Shown: positions 45,403 to 54,799 of the stretch, in pieces
How positions within the stretch are numbered: the stretch's first letter is position 1
Layout of the letters: each line of letters starts with the position of its first letter
DNA from: Paraburkholderia ginsengiterrae
GTDB lineage: Bacteria > Pseudomonadota > Gammaproteobacteria > Burkholderiales > Burkholderiaceae
Reading direction: 5' to 3'
Length of the DNA: 64,000 bases
NCBI RefSeq assembly: GCF_001645125.1
Contig: NZ_LXKA01000221.1
Coordinates: 248,001-312,000, forward strand
Made by a program: the position numbers and the translations under genes
Notes under the pieces: model-generated
Databases searched by the model: none
What the model saw: the letters and a program-made list of their open reading frames with translations, nothing else
What the model was told of the DNA's origin: nothing

Positions 45403-46293
45403 ATGGACCGGTTTCACGAAGTGACCGCCTTTATCGCCGTCGTGGAAGCGGGGGGGTTTTCCGCGGCGGCGCGCAGGACCGGCGAGTCGCAGTCCGCCAT
45501 CAGCAAGGCAATCGGCGCTCTCGAGCGGCGCCTCGGCGTCGCGCTATTCAATCGGAGCACCAGGAGCGTGACCCTGACGGATCAGGGGCAGCGGTACTAC
45601 GATCGGACGAGGCCGCTGGTCGACGAGATGGATGACGCCGACAGCGAAATGACCAGCAGCACGCTCGCTGTCTCGGGTTCGATCAGGATCGCCGCAGCGT
45701 CCACCTTTGGCCGCCTGCACGTTCTTCCTCTCATCCCCGGCCTGCTGTCGCGCTATCCTGGCCTTCAAGTGGATCTGGTTCTTTCGGACTTCGTACGAAA
45801 TATGGTGGACGATCGGATCGATCTGGCGATCCGAGTAGGACAGGTCAATGAACCTGACGCGGTCGTCAAACGAGTAGCGGGTACTCCGCTTGTGTGCGTC
45901 GGCTCCCGCCGCTACTTCGAGCAGCGCGGCATCCCCAGCACGCCCGCGGACCTGGTGCATCACAATTGCCTTTTATACGGCGGCCTGGAGGAGTCGGCGG
46001 ATTGGCCGTTTGTTGGGCCGGAAGGGCGATTCAGCGTGACCGTTCGCGGCAACCTTTCGTCCAACAGTGTCGAGACGATTCGGGCTGGTGTGCTCGCCGG
46101 TGTGGGAATTGGTCTCTTTGCGAAGGTTTCGCTTTCGGACGAACTTCAGCATCCGGACGTGATCACGGTTCTCGACGAATTCATCAGCGACGTTAGAGAT
46201 GTCAGCCTCGTCTGGCCCAAACGCCGGTTTGTGCCGGAGCGCGTGCGGCGCGTGACGGAGTTCTTCGCTTCGTCACTGCCGTCACGTCTTTAG
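45403..46293 (+). CDS. LysR-family regulator (CrgA-like)
   Basis: A 296-residue LysR protein: HTH FSAAARRTGESQSAISKAIG, effector domain from residue 92 (GSIRIAAASTFGRLHVLP). GGAGAAA precedes ATG 45403. It is divergent from the phcB-like gene across 240 bases. Its N-terminus, MDRFHEVTAFIAVVEAGGF, is of the CrgA kind and does not resemble PhcA, so it should not be taken for the global regulator of phc systems. Confidence 0.92.
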   Translation: MDRFHEVTAFIAVVEAGGFSAAARRTGESQSAISKAIGALERRLGVALFNRSTRSVTLTDQGQRYYDRTRPLVDEMDDADSEMTSSTLAVSGSIRIAAASTFGRLHVLPLIPGLLSRYPGLQVDLVLSDFVRNMVDDRIDLAIRVGQVNEPDAVVKRVAGTPLVCVGSRRYFEQRGIPSTPADLVHHNCLLYGGLEESADWPFVGPEGRFSVTVRGNLSSNSVETIRAGVLAGVGIGLFAKVSLSDELQHPDVITVLDEFISDVRDVSLVWPKRRFVPERVRRVTEFFASSLPSRL

Positions 46294-46303
46294 CCACTCG
46301 GAA

Positions 46304-47386
46304 TCAGTAGTCGTACACGTGCTCGGTCACGAGGCCGTTTTTCCCGGCTGCCGCCAGAAAATCGGACAAGCCGCGAACCGGCATCAGCAGCGCGACGCGC
46401 CGTGTATTGGCGGGCAGAGTCAGCGGCTGTTCGAACAGGATGCGACCGCTGCTGGCCGGCAGCGACGCGTCGTTTTTCATCCACACCGTAACCAGAATCT
46501 CCGATGTATTGCCCGCGATATCCGTGAGCCGAATGCCCTGTTGCGCAAGTGCTGTCGCCGCCACCCTGAAATCGAAATAGCGGGGCAACGCAAGTAACGC
46601 GCGACCGTCCGGCAGACGAGCCAGCACGCTGACGTGAGCCTGCGCCGACCAGCCATCGGGCAGGTGGTCGACGACCACGTCGGTCGTCATCAGGGCCGGG
46701 GTGTAGGCGGCCCGGGTGGCCTTCTCGATCAGCTTTCCGTACACGGCCTTGATCGCGTATTCGGTGGTCAGCGCATAGCGGCGTTCCCATTTGCGCACGA
46801 CCCCCGGCCCCCACATCGGCACATCGCTCCAGAGGTGACGCAGCCGTGCGCCGAAGTCGAACAGATACCACGGCTCCTGACGGATGAAGTCCACGTACTC
46901 CTGCGCCGCCTGGGCGGCGAAGCGATCCTCGTCGGTCAGCTTTTTCCCGCCGAGCAGCCAGCTCGCGCGACCCACGGTGTTTTCGTAGAGCGAGCGCAGC
47001 ACGTATTCCACAGTCGTGCTCGATGCGATCACCCAGATCATCACGTGATAACCGGGATTGAGCGGGTAGTTGTCGCGCATCTGCTCACGCGTGACCGTTG
47101 CGTAACTCGACCAGAGTTGGCCGATCTGATCCAGAAACGGAAAATCATGCGGCGGCGCATGTTGCACGATCCGCGCGTATTCCGCCGGGCTATGGACCAG
47201 ATACCACTCGGGGAAAGTCAGCAGCGTCTGCTCAGTGCCGCGGCGATCCGCGTCCGGCACGGGGCTTTGGTATAACGCTCCCGGCGTTCCGGACGAAAGG
47301 GGCGCCTCCTCCGCCTGCGCAGCCGGCGCCGCGAACGCGAGCGCGACGCCGATGACTAGCAGCGCGTTGCGCAACAGCCGCGTCAT
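46304..47386 (-). CDS. Exported protein of unknown function
   Basis: A 360-residue protein with a clear signal peptide ending PAAQAEE. The mature part is soluble, with LTFPEWYLVHSPAEYA near residues 55-70, a tryptophan-rich middle and no catalytic motif I recognise. Its ATG overlaps the stop codon of the FAD-oxidase/methyltransferase gene (ATGA), so the two are translationally coupled. Function may depend on that enzyme. Confidence 0.8.
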   Translation of the reverse strand: MTRLLRNALLVIGVALAFAAPAAQAEEAPLSSGTPGALYQSPVPDADRRGTEQTLLTFPEWYLVHSPAEYARIVQHAPPHDFPFLDQIGQLWSSYATVTREQMRDNYPLNPGYHVMIWVIASSTTVEYVLRSLYENTVGRASWLLGGKKLTDEDRFAAQAAQEYVDFIRQEPWYLFDFGARLRHLWSDVPMWGPGVVRKWERRYALTTEYAIKAVYGKLIEKATRAAYTPALMTTDVVVDHLPDGWSAQAHVSVLARLPDGRALLALPRYFDFRVAATALAQQGIRLTDIAGNTSEILVTVWMKNDASLPASSGRILFEQPLTLPANTRRVALLMPVRGLSDFLAAAGKNGLVTEHVYDY

Positions 47387-49665
47387 GCCGCGCCTCCCTG
47401 GCGCACGAACGCCAGCAGGATGTTGTCCGACGGATCGCCCTGTTGAGTCAGGCGCATGCCGGTATGGCGAAAGCCGGCGGCTTCGACACGCGCAATCCAG
47501 TCATCCACGCTCGCGAAATGACGCAATTCGGACCGGTTGGTTTCCCAGCTTTCGCCGAGCCCCGCGTTGAACACCGTGTGGGCCAGCGACACGAATGCAT
47601 CCATGGCCGGCGTCGTGACGTCGTGATCGCGAACCACGAAATAGCCGCCGGGCCGGACGATGCGCGCGATCGAGTCGAGAAACGGCGCGAGCTTTTCCGG
47701 CGCCATGTGATGCAGGCCGACGAAGCAACTCACGAGATCGGCGCTGGCGGCAGGCAGCGCGATGGGTGCATAGTCGTTCAACGGCTGGAACTCGCCGATC
47801 GAGCCGAACTGCCCGCGCTCGACGATATCGACCGGGCTCATGCCCGGCTGCACGTCGTGCACAAGGGTCACCTTGCCTTTAAGGTGCAGATATTTTTTCA
47901 TGGCCCGGACGTAGCGCCCGGTCGTGCCGATCTCCACGTAGTCCTGTAACGGCGCATCGCCCAGCAGCATGGCGGTCTGGCGGCCCATTTCAGCCTTCTG
48001 CATCGACAGTGACGGCAGCGCGTGCGTGAGCATGGCGAGGCGCGGAGTGATCGCTTGGAGCCCCGCCTGGATCGCGCGATAAATGTGCTCGTCGCCCGTA
48101 TGTTCGGCCGTCGACGCCTTGATCAACGTATGCAAACGGTCTTCGGGCAGCACGTTGAAAATGTTCTGCAGGAACGTATAGAAACGATCGGCTTCGCGCT
48201 CGCTGTGATAGATCGTTTCGAACAGGGTGCCGTCGCGGTCCGCCTGGTTCGCCGCCATGGTCGCCATGGTCACCATGGCCGGCGAGGAATCAGGTGTTGC
48301 GGCGGCCGGCAAATGCGCCGCTTCAGACGCGCTGAGTTCGGGTGCATAGTACCGATCCCACAGCGCACCCCGCAGCCGATACCGCGGATCGAATTGCCGC
48401 TTGAGTGCAAACATTTCACGTGCGCGCGGATAGGCACGATGGAATTGCTCGTGCGTCGCGTGCAACTGGTAGGGCAGGTAGTAAGTGCCCCCCACTTCGA
48501 GTACTGCGTCGATCAGTTCACGCGTCCAGACCGCCACGCGCTCGATCGCATTCGCGCGGGTGCGCTGCTTGTAGTAAAGCACGAACGCAAACGTCTCACC
48601 GCGGGCCCACGCCATGACGGTGCGGTTGTCGGCGAGTGCGTGGCGGATCGAAATGTTGACCGCGTTCACCCGGTGCCGCGAAAGTACCGCCGAGAGCGCC
48701 TCGGCGAATCGCGTGACGGCTTCCACGGGCACGAAGTACTCCTGCAGCACATACGTGCGCCGGCGGCGGCCGACCGGCTCGAGTTCCGCGACGTCGTACC
48801 CGGCTTCGTAGTTGCGCCAATGCACTTTCTTGCCGAAATGCAGCAGCGGGTCGTACAGGAATTCGCGGCGGAATTTACCGAGCGGCGTTTCAGTGATCGC
48901 CCATAGAAAATACTTCGCGGCAAGAAAGCCGCGACTGAGCGGCTGCAGCCGCGCCGAAGTGGCCGGCTCGTCGGTGACCGTCCAGCTGATCGCGCGGCCG
49001 CGCACATAACGCGGCGGATAGAGATCGAAATTGTGGAAGATCACATCATGATGGCTGCGCACGTTGGCGTCGAACCACGCCTTGTAGTCGGCGGTGCGCA
49101 TGGTGCGGTCGCTGCGCTTGACCCGCGTATTGGGCACGAGATCGAGTTCCGCTTCGGTGATGATGCCGACGCCGCCATAGCCGCCGATCGCCGCGTTGAA
49201 CAACGTGGTGTTCTCAGTCGGGCTGGCGTCGACGACCTCGCCGTCGGCCAGCACGAGCCTGATCGCCCTGACCGACAGCACGACTGGCCCCAGGCCCATG
49301 TAGCGCCCATGCGCGTTGACGGACAGCGCGCCACCCACCGTGAAGTTCGCATAGGTCTGCATGATCTTCACCGACAGACCGTGCGGATCGATAAAACGCT
49401 GGATGTCACACCAGCGGATCCCGGCCTGCACGCGAATCACCGACGTGTGCGGCTCGAAGCGCAGCACCCGGTTCATCTTGCGCATATCCAGGTGCAGGGT
49501 GCCCGGACTCGCGGTGTGTCCGCCCATGCTGAAGTGGCCGCCGCCTATCGACACTGGCAGCGTGGTCTGCGTGAGCGCCTCGACGACCTCTTCGGTCGTG
49601 GTGGGCGTGGCGATGGAAAATACCGGAATGCGGTTCAGCTGAGTAACGTCGTTGACGGTAGTCAT
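47383..49665 (-). CDS. FAD-dependent oxidase fused to a methyltransferase
   Basis: A 760-residue fusion. Residues about 15-190 are a VAO/FAD_binding_4 domain (VSIGGGHFSMGGHTAS, QAGIRWCDIQ, YGGVGIITEA), and up to about 460 is a sugar-lactone-oxidase-like substrate domain. After a linker near 460-480, the C-terminal third is a methyltransferase with YVEIGTTGRYV as a degenerate motif I, LVSCFVGLHHMAPE and IVRPGGYFVVRDHD. ATG 49665 follows a GGAG site. It lies between a DUF805 gene and an exported unknown. Substrate is not known; oxidation then methylation of one molecule is the simplest reading. Confidence 0.88.
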   Translation of the reverse strand: MTTVNDVTQLNRIPVFSIATPTTTEEVVEALTQTTLPVSIGGGHFSMGGHTASPGTLHLDMRKMNRVLRFEPHTSVIRVQAGIRWCDIQRFIDPHGLSVKIMQTYANFTVGGALSVNAHGRYMGLGPVVLSVRAIRLVLADGEVVDASPTENTTLFNAAIGGYGGVGIITEAELDLVPNTRVKRSDRTMRTADYKAWFDANVRSHHDVIFHNFDLYPPRYVRGRAISWTVTDEPATSARLQPLSRGFLAAKYFLWAITETPLGKFRREFLYDPLLHFGKKVHWRNYEAGYDVAELEPVGRRRRTYVLQEYFVPVEAVTRFAEALSAVLSRHRVNAVNISIRHALADNRTVMAWARGETFAFVLYYKQRTRANAIERVAVWTRELIDAVLEVGGTYYLPYQLHATHEQFHRAYPRAREMFALKRQFDPRYRLRGALWDRYYAPELSASEAAHLPAAATPDSSPAMVTMATMAANQADRDGTLFETIYHSEREADRFYTFLQNIFNVLPEDRLHTLIKASTAEHTGDEHIYRAIQAGLQAITPRLAMLTHALPSLSMQKAEMGRQTAMLLGDAPLQDYVEIGTTGRYVRAMKKYLHLKGKVTLVHDVQPGMSPVDIVERGQFGSIGEFQPLNDYAPIALPAASADLVSCFVGLHHMAPEKLAPFLDSIARIVRPGGYFVVRDHDVTTPAMDAFVSLAHTVFNAGLGESWETNRSELRHFASVDDWIARVEAAGFRHTGMRLTQQGDPSDNILLAFVRQGGAA

Positions 49666-49672
49666 ATCCGCA

Positions 49673-50044
49673 TCACTCCGAGATATCGACTTTGAGGTAA
49701 TCCGAGCGGGCCGCCGGATCGGGGCCGAAGCGGTTTTCGTGCTCGACGCCACGGCGAAGCAGATGCATCAGCACCCAGATCGGCCCGAAAACCGGGATCA
49801 CGGCGCTCAGCAACGACCATCCGCCACGGCCGATGTCGTGCAGGCGCTGGGTGCCGAGCGCGCTCGCACTCCAAAGAAAGACCAGCGCGAAGAAGGCCGC
49901 GCCTGTTTCGCCAAACCACGCAGCGGCGAGCTCGCCAAAGGCCGCGCACACGAGTGCGGCGATGACGATCCGTGTCAGCCATTCGCCGCGCGTAATGCGG
50001 CCGCGGCTCGTAAAGAATGCGGGGGCGAGGGTCGTTAAAAGCAT
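49673..50044 (-). CDS. DUF805 membrane protein
   Basis: A 123-residue inner-membrane protein with three to four helices. The opening FFTSRGRITRGEWLTR and the QRLHDIGRGGW motif near residues 67-77 define DUF805. It starts with ATG 50044 and ends 7 bases before the fusion gene, so it is the first gene of that operon. Its function is unknown in general. Confidence 0.9.
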   Translation of the reverse strand: MLLTTLAPAFFTSRGRITRGEWLTRIVIAALVCAAFGELAAAWFGETGAAFFALVFLWSASALGTQRLHDIGRGGWSLLSAVIPVFGPIWVLMHLLRRGVEHENRFGPDPAARSDYLKVDISE

Positions 50045-50254
50045 TTTATTTTTACCTATTCCCGTGAGTCAGTTATCGGTTTCCAAAACCATCAAAATGT
50101 CTCAAGCTTTGCTGCGCAAGTTTAAGCGGACTTGTTATTATCGGTCGATCCCAATTCCGAGAAAAACAGCTCAGCATGACTGTACATAGTCGTTTGACGT
50201 GACAAGTGTGCGCAATTGAACCCATAAAGCATAAAAACGAATGCATGGGACGTC

Positions 50255-51250
50255 ATGAAATTTTATAAGGTCGCGCTTGCACTGATCGCCGTGCCTGTCG
50301 TAGCGTTAGCTGCGGTATTGGGCAGCGCCGAGCTATTCGCGCATCTTCGCGAGCGGGACGTTGCGCAGAGCGCAGCGCCGGCCGGTTCCCGCTTCGTGCG
50401 TGCGGCGGACGTCGATATGCTCATACAGGAGCGCGGCCCTGCCAACGGACAACCCATCGTGTTCATTTCGGGCGCCGGCGCCTGGAGTTCGACATGGCTG
50501 CCGACCATGGAGCATCTCGCTCAGGCCGGCTATCGCAGCATTGCGGTGGACCTGCCGCCGTTCGGGTACACCAGCCGGCCCGCGGCCAATACCTACGACA
50601 CCGGCAGCCAGGCTTTGCGCATTCTCGGCATGCTCGACACGCTGGCGCTTTCGCGCGTGATTCTCGTCGGCCATTCGTTCGGCGGACGGGCCACAGTCGA
50701 AGCGCTGATGGCTGAACCTTCCCGATTCACGGCAGCCGTGCTGGTGGACGTTGCGCTGTCGATTGATCCGCAGCCGTCCGAACCTGGTCTGCTCGGCAGT
50801 CTGATCGAGCTGCCGGCCGTGGCACGGCCGGTGATCGCCGCGACGGCAACCAATCCATGGCTCACGGGATGGTTTCTGCGCAAGTTCACTTCCCGTCACG
50901 ATGCGCTCACGGCCGACCGGATCGCCGTCTATCAGCGGCCGCTTTCTGTGACTGACACAACGCAGGCGTACGGATACTGGCTGGACGCATTTATCAATGA
51001 TCCGGGGCTCAGCCGGAGCAGCCGCTCGGCGGATTACGCGTCGTTGATCATGCCAATCGATGTGATCTGGGGCGCGACCGACGGCGTGACACCGGTGAGC
51101 GAGGGATTGCGCCTGTCGCGACTGTTGCCTGACGCAAGCATGAGCGTGTTGCCGGGAATCGGACACATCCCTCATGTCGAAGACAACGCCGCGTTCAATC
51201 GCGCGCTTGAAAAATTCCTCATTCGCGTCAAGGGCGCGCAGGCAAGCTGA
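50255..51250 (+). CDS. Membrane-anchored alpha/beta hydrolase
   Basis: A 331-residue alpha/beta hydrolase with a hydrophobic segment at residues 5-28 that could be an uncleaved anchor or signal. Catalytic motifs: nucleophile Ser in VGHSFGGRA near residue 140, an aspartate in IWGATDGVTP and His in GIGHIPHVED. The active domain would face the periplasm. It is separate from the FAD-oxidase operon, on the opposite strand with 210 bases between. Substrate unknown. Confidence 0.9.
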   Translation: MKFYKVALALIAVPVVALAAVLGSAELFAHLRERDVAQSAAPAGSRFVRAADVDMLIQERGPANGQPIVFISGAGAWSSTWLPTMEHLAQAGYRSIAVDLPPFGYTSRPAANTYDTGSQALRILGMLDTLALSRVILVGHSFGGRATVEALMAEPSRFTAAVLVDVALSIDPQPSEPGLLGSLIELPAVARPVIAATATNPWLTGWFLRKFTSRHDALTADRIAVYQRPLSVTDTTQAYGYWLDAFINDPGLSRSSRSADYASLIMPIDVIWGATDGVTPVSEGLRLSRLLPDASMSVLPGIGHIPHVEDNAAFNRALEKFLIRVKGAQAS

Positions 51251-51253
51251 CGC

Positions 51254-52201
51254 TCACGAATCCATGCGCGCGTCGCGCCGAACCGCCTGGGGCGGACGGC
51301 CAAACCCGCGGATGAACGCCTCGCGCATATGGTGGCGGTCGCGAAAGCCGGTTTCTTTAGCGATGACATCCAGCGGGTGCCGGCTCTGCTCGATCATCAG
51401 CCGCGCGGCTTCGAGGCGCAGCCCTTCGATCGCCTTGGCCGGAGACTGTCCGGTTTCGAGTGTGAACACCCGGCTGAACTGGCGCGGACTCAGATGAGCG
51501 GTACTGGCCAGCTCCTCCACGGTCAACGAACGGCTCAGATTCTGGCGCGCGTAGTTCAGCGCATTCTGGATCCGGTCGGACTTCGGCGCGAGGTCCAGCA
51601 TTTCGGAGTGTTGCGACTGGCCGCCCGCGCGGCGCTGATACATGACCAGCTTGTGCGCCACCGAGCGGGCCACTTCGGCGCCCAGATCCTTTTCCACCAT
51701 CGCCAGCGCCAGATCCAGGCCGGCCGTCATGCCCGCGGATGTCCAGACAGGCCCGTCGACGATATAGATGCGGTCTTCCTCGACCCGGACATCCGGAAAG
51801 CGCTTCTGCATCTCGCGGCCGAACGCCCAGTGGGTGGTGGCCCGCCGTTGTGCCAGCAGGCCGGCTTCCGCGAGCACGAAGCCGCCCGTGCAGATTCCGG
51901 CGATGCGCCTCGCGCGGCTGCCGCCTTTGCGCAGGAAGGCCAGAATCCGCTCGGGAGCCGGCGAGGTGAGCGGATCGTTGACTCCGGCGACCATCCAGGT
52001 GTCCACGTCGAGCCGCCCGCGCAGCGACCGCGTGCCGACCTGCACGCCAAGCGACGAGCGCACTTCGCCGCCGGATACCGAGAAATTGTCGAGCGTGTAG
52101 AACGCCTCGCCTGTCACCATGTTCGCGTACTCGAACACGGCCTGCGGCGCGAGCGCCATGATCTGGAAGCCGTCGCTAAGCAGAAACCCGATCCGGTGCA
52201 T
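51254..52201 (-). CDS. GlxA-type AraC regulator with DJ-1/PfpI domain
   Basis: A 315-residue regulator: an N-terminal DJ-1/PfpI-like domain (residues 1-180, with GICTGGFVLAEAGLL at the nucleophile elbow, Cys retained) and a C-terminal AraC HTH pair (SLTVEELASTAHLSPRQFSR). GlxA-like proteins sense metabolites through the first domain. It is divergent from an SDR gene across about 118 bases, so control of the SDR is likely. Its stop is three bases after the convergent hydrolase. Confidence 0.92.
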   Translation of the reverse strand: MHRIGFLLSDGFQIMALAPQAVFEYANMVTGEAFYTLDNFSVSGGEVRSSLGVQVGTRSLRGRLDVDTWMVAGVNDPLTSPAPERILAFLRKGGSRARRIAGICTGGFVLAEAGLLAQRRATTHWAFGREMQKRFPDVRVEEDRIYIVDGPVWTSAGMTAGLDLALAMVEKDLGAEVARSVAHKLVMYQRRAGGQSQHSEMLDLAPKSDRIQNALNYARQNLSRSLTVEELASTAHLSPRQFSRVFTLETGQSPAKAIEGLRLEAARLMIEQSRHPLDVIAKETGFRDRHHMREAFIRGFGRPPQAVRRDARMDS

Positions 52202-52319
52202 GGGCGTTCTCCGTCAAGGTATGTCCTAAATCATACACTTATACGTCATTTCCGTCGCAGCGGTTCGAAACCATAATTCGCTCACGCTTCATCCACAACC
52301 ATTGAAACGGAGTGACATC

Positions 52320-53120
52320 ATGAGCAAGACACATCAAGGCACCGCCCTCATTACCGGCGCATCGTCGGGCATCGGCGCGATCTACGCGGACCGCCTGGCA
52401 CGCCGCGGCTACGATCTGATTCTGGTCGCGCGCAGCCGGGACCGGCTGGCCGCCCTCGCGGACCGCATCACGAACGAGACGCACCAGAGCGTCGAGATCA
52501 TCGATGCGGACCTGGGCGATCGCGCGGCACTGGCCACCGTCGAAGCGAAACTGAAACAGGACGCGAGCATCACGCTGCTGGTCAACAACGCGGGCTTCGG
52601 CACGCATACGCCGCTGCTCGATACCAATGTCGATGACATGACGCGTCTGATCGACCTGAACGTCACCTCGCTGACCCGCCTGACCTATGCTGCGGTGCCG
52701 GGTTTCGTCGCGCGCGGCAAGGGTGCGGTCATCAACATTTCGTCGATCGTGGCGATCTCGCCGGAGACGCTCAACGGCGTGTATGGCGGCAGCAAGGCCT
52801 TCGTGCTCGCCTTCAGCCAGTCGCTGCACCACGAACTCGCCGGCAAGGGCGTGCAGGTGCAAGCCGTGCTGCCCGGTGCAACCGCCACCGATTTCTGGCA
52901 GACCGCGGGCCTTCCGATCGAGCATTTGCCAGCGGCCATCGTCATGCAGGCCACGGACCTGGTCGACGCAGCGTTGACGGGATTCGAACGCAATGAACTC
53001 GTGACCATTCCGTCACTGCATGCGGGCGAAGAGTGGGACGCCTATGAAGCCGCGCGTCAAACGATGGCCCCGCATCTGTCGACCAATACGCTTGCACCGC
53101 GTTATGTGACGGCACGATAA
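52320..53120 (+). CDS. Short-chain dehydrogenase/reductase
   Basis: A 266-residue classical SDR with TGASSGIG (residues 12-19), NNAG, ISSIV and YGGSK (YxxxK). It belongs to the YqjQ/DltE-like group that often carries out ketone or aldehyde reduction. ATG 52320 follows CGGAG. Its AraC/DJ-1 regulator lies opposite. A strong terminator follows at 53141. Confidence 0.92.
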   Translation: MSKTHQGTALITGASSGIGAIYADRLARRGYDLILVARSRDRLAALADRITNETHQSVEIIDADLGDRAALATVEAKLKQDASITLLVNNAGFGTHTPLLDTNVDDMTRLIDLNVTSLTRLTYAAVPGFVARGKGAVINISSIVAISPETLNGVYGGSKAFVLAFSQSLHHELAGKGVQVQAVLPGATATDFWQTAGLPIEHLPAAIVMQATDLVDAALTGFERNELVTIPSLHAGEEWDAYEAARQTMAPHLSTNTLAPRYVTAR

Positions 53121-53140
53121 GCACCGCCGGTCGTCAAACG

Positions 53141-53169
53141 CAGGCACGGCGACTGGCTCGCCGTGCCTG
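53141..53169. terminator. Bidirectional terminator hairpin
   Basis: CAGGCACGGCGA (53141-53152) and TCGCCGTGCCTG (53158-53169) form a perfect 12-bp stem with a 5-base loop. It lies between two convergent genes, the SDR and the HD-LuxR regulator, and probably ends both transcripts. Confidence 0.75.
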
Positions 53170-53178
53170 CACGTCTGT

Positions 53179-54666
53179 TTACAGCAGGCCCAGCGCCGAA
53201 GCCTTGAGCGTCGCGGCGGCACGCGTCGAGCAGTCGAGCTTGCGAAACACGCTCTCGACATGCGTGCGAACCGTGCTCGGGCTCAGTTCGAGTTCGCGTG
53301 CCGCTTCCTTGTTGCTGGCTCCACGGCTGATCGAACGCAGCACGTCGACCTCGCGTGCGGACAGGACCGTCGGTTGGCGGGGACGTGCGCTGCGCGGCGG
53401 CGCGTCCTGCGTATCGATCAGCGCCTCGACGATGTCGCTGTCGAAGCGCCCCTGGCTCGCCTCGCTGCGCAATTGCTGCGCGACTTCCGCGGCGGGCAGC
53501 GCCTCGCGCCACGGCCGCTTCGAGCGCAGCGCCACGCAGGCGGCCGCCGTGCTCAACACCCGGGCGTCGCGCGACAGCGCCGCTCCGCTCACGCCGCGGA
53601 AGTAGCCGGAGCCGTCGAGCCGCTCGTATGCGTACGACGCCAGTTCCGCCGCCTGAGCGAGCGTGCCGGTTTGCTTGCCGGCGCGCGCTGTCCAGTACGG
53701 CACGAGCCGCACCTTTTCCCAATCGGCAGCCGACAGTCGCCCGGACGCATTCCAGATCGCGTTCGGCACCGCGGCACGTCCGATGCCATGAATCAAGCCC
53801 GCGGCATAAAGGCCCGCCTGGCTCGCGTCGCTGCCGCCAAGCCGCGCGCTGCAAGCGGCCGCGGCGCAGGCGACGGCGCGCGAGTAGCCGGTCATCCACG
53901 GCAGCTTGAGGTCGATCACATCCGCAATCAGCTCGGTCGAGGTGGTTTCCAGCAGATGAGATGTCAGGATCGCCTCGTCCAGCCCGGCAGACTCCATCGT
54001 TGCCAGCGTGTCCAGCCACGGCGCCGCCTGATCGGCGACCAGCGCAGCGAGTTCCGCCGGATAGCGCGTGCCGGTCTGAGCGGCGATCAACTCAAGGGCG
54101 CGGGGCAAGCCGTAGACGCGGCTGAAGATTTCCAGGTCGCCCGCGAGCCACACCATGTACACCGCGCGGGGCACCGCCCCGCCTGCCAGGCCGTCGGGGA
54201 CCCCGGTGCCATCCCATGTCTCGAAGATATGCCGCAGCGACGCTTCGGTGTCGGGCGTGAGGCGCAGTATCCGCGCGACTTCACCTGAGACCTCGCAGTG
54301 AATCTGCGCAAGCGGGCTGATCGCGCGCTTGACGCCGTGCGCTTCGAGTGGCTTCGCCCAGCCTTGGCGCTGCGCCAGCATCGCCTCGCGGCTGGCGACA
54401 TCGTCGCCGAGCGCATCGGCGAATCCCGCGGCATTGGCCGTGCAGCCCGACCACCGCAGCAGCGCCGCTTGCGCGGCGGTTGCGGCACCCGCCTCGCCGT
54501 CGCCGGCCGCGCGGGCCAGTTGCGCGGCAAGCCAGGCCGTGCGCTGCGAGTGGTCGGTCGGCTGCCCCATGCTGAGGTCGCCGACGAAGGCGAGCGCCTT
54601 GATGGCGTCGTACACGCGAACCGACGCGTGGCCGTTTGAAGCGTTTTCGTTTTCGTTTCCGTTCAC
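53179..54666 (-). CDS. Regulator with HD-type sensory region and LuxR HTH
   Basis: A 495-residue protein starting at GTG 54666. The N-terminal 400 residues contain two HD-like segments, each with a D-G-(T/S)-G motif (WDGTGVPDG and RLDGSGYFRG). The C-terminal 65 residues are a LuxR HTH (VLSAREVDVLRSISRGASNK). The canonical HD metal pairs are altered: LRWSGC and LIHGIGR stand where HDIGK-type sequences are expected. That suggests a ligand-sensing rather than phosphodiesterase role. It is divergent from an exported hydrolase gene, which it may regulate. Confidence 0.82.
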   Translation of the reverse strand: MNGNENENASNGHASVRVYDAIKALAFVGDLSMGQPTDHSQRTAWLAAQLARAAGDGEAGAATAAQAALLRWSGCTANAAGFADALGDDVASREAMLAQRQGWAKPLEAHGVKRAISPLAQIHCEVSGEVARILRLTPDTEASLRHIFETWDGTGVPDGLAGGAVPRAVYMVWLAGDLEIFSRVYGLPRALELIAAQTGTRYPAELAALVADQAAPWLDTLATMESAGLDEAILTSHLLETTSTELIADVIDLKLPWMTGYSRAVACAAAACSARLGGSDASQAGLYAAGLIHGIGRAAVPNAIWNASGRLSAADWEKVRLVPYWTARAGKQTGTLAQAAELASYAYERLDGSGYFRGVSGAALSRDARVLSTAAACVALRSKRPWREALPAAEVAQQLRSEASQGRFDSDIVEALIDTQDAPPRSARPRQPTVLSAREVDVLRSISRGASNKEAARELELSPSTVRTHVESVFRKLDCSTRAAATLKASALGLL

Positions 54667-54799
54667 GGATTCACCGGTAAATGGCGTGCGCCGTTGTACG
54701 CGACTATAGCGCAGCCCGGGTCGGTCATCTGACCGATACCGCCGCGGCGGCGCGGCTGCGATCCTTACGGCCAATCCCATCCGTTACGAGGAGTCCACC

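Noticed and set aside
45403-46293. Idea that the LysR gene beside the phc-like locus is PhcA
   Set aside because: Its N-terminus and effector domain are CrgA-like; PhcA has a different start and lies away from phcBSRQ in Ralstonia.
46290-46871. 193-codon minus-strand frame within the exported unknown protein gene
   Set aside because: It is a frame-shifted copy of the real coding sequence and lacks its signal peptide.
53260-54288. 342-codon plus-strand frame antisense to the HD-LuxR regulator
   Set aside because: No motif or ribosome site; the minus-strand gene has a recognisable LuxR HTH.
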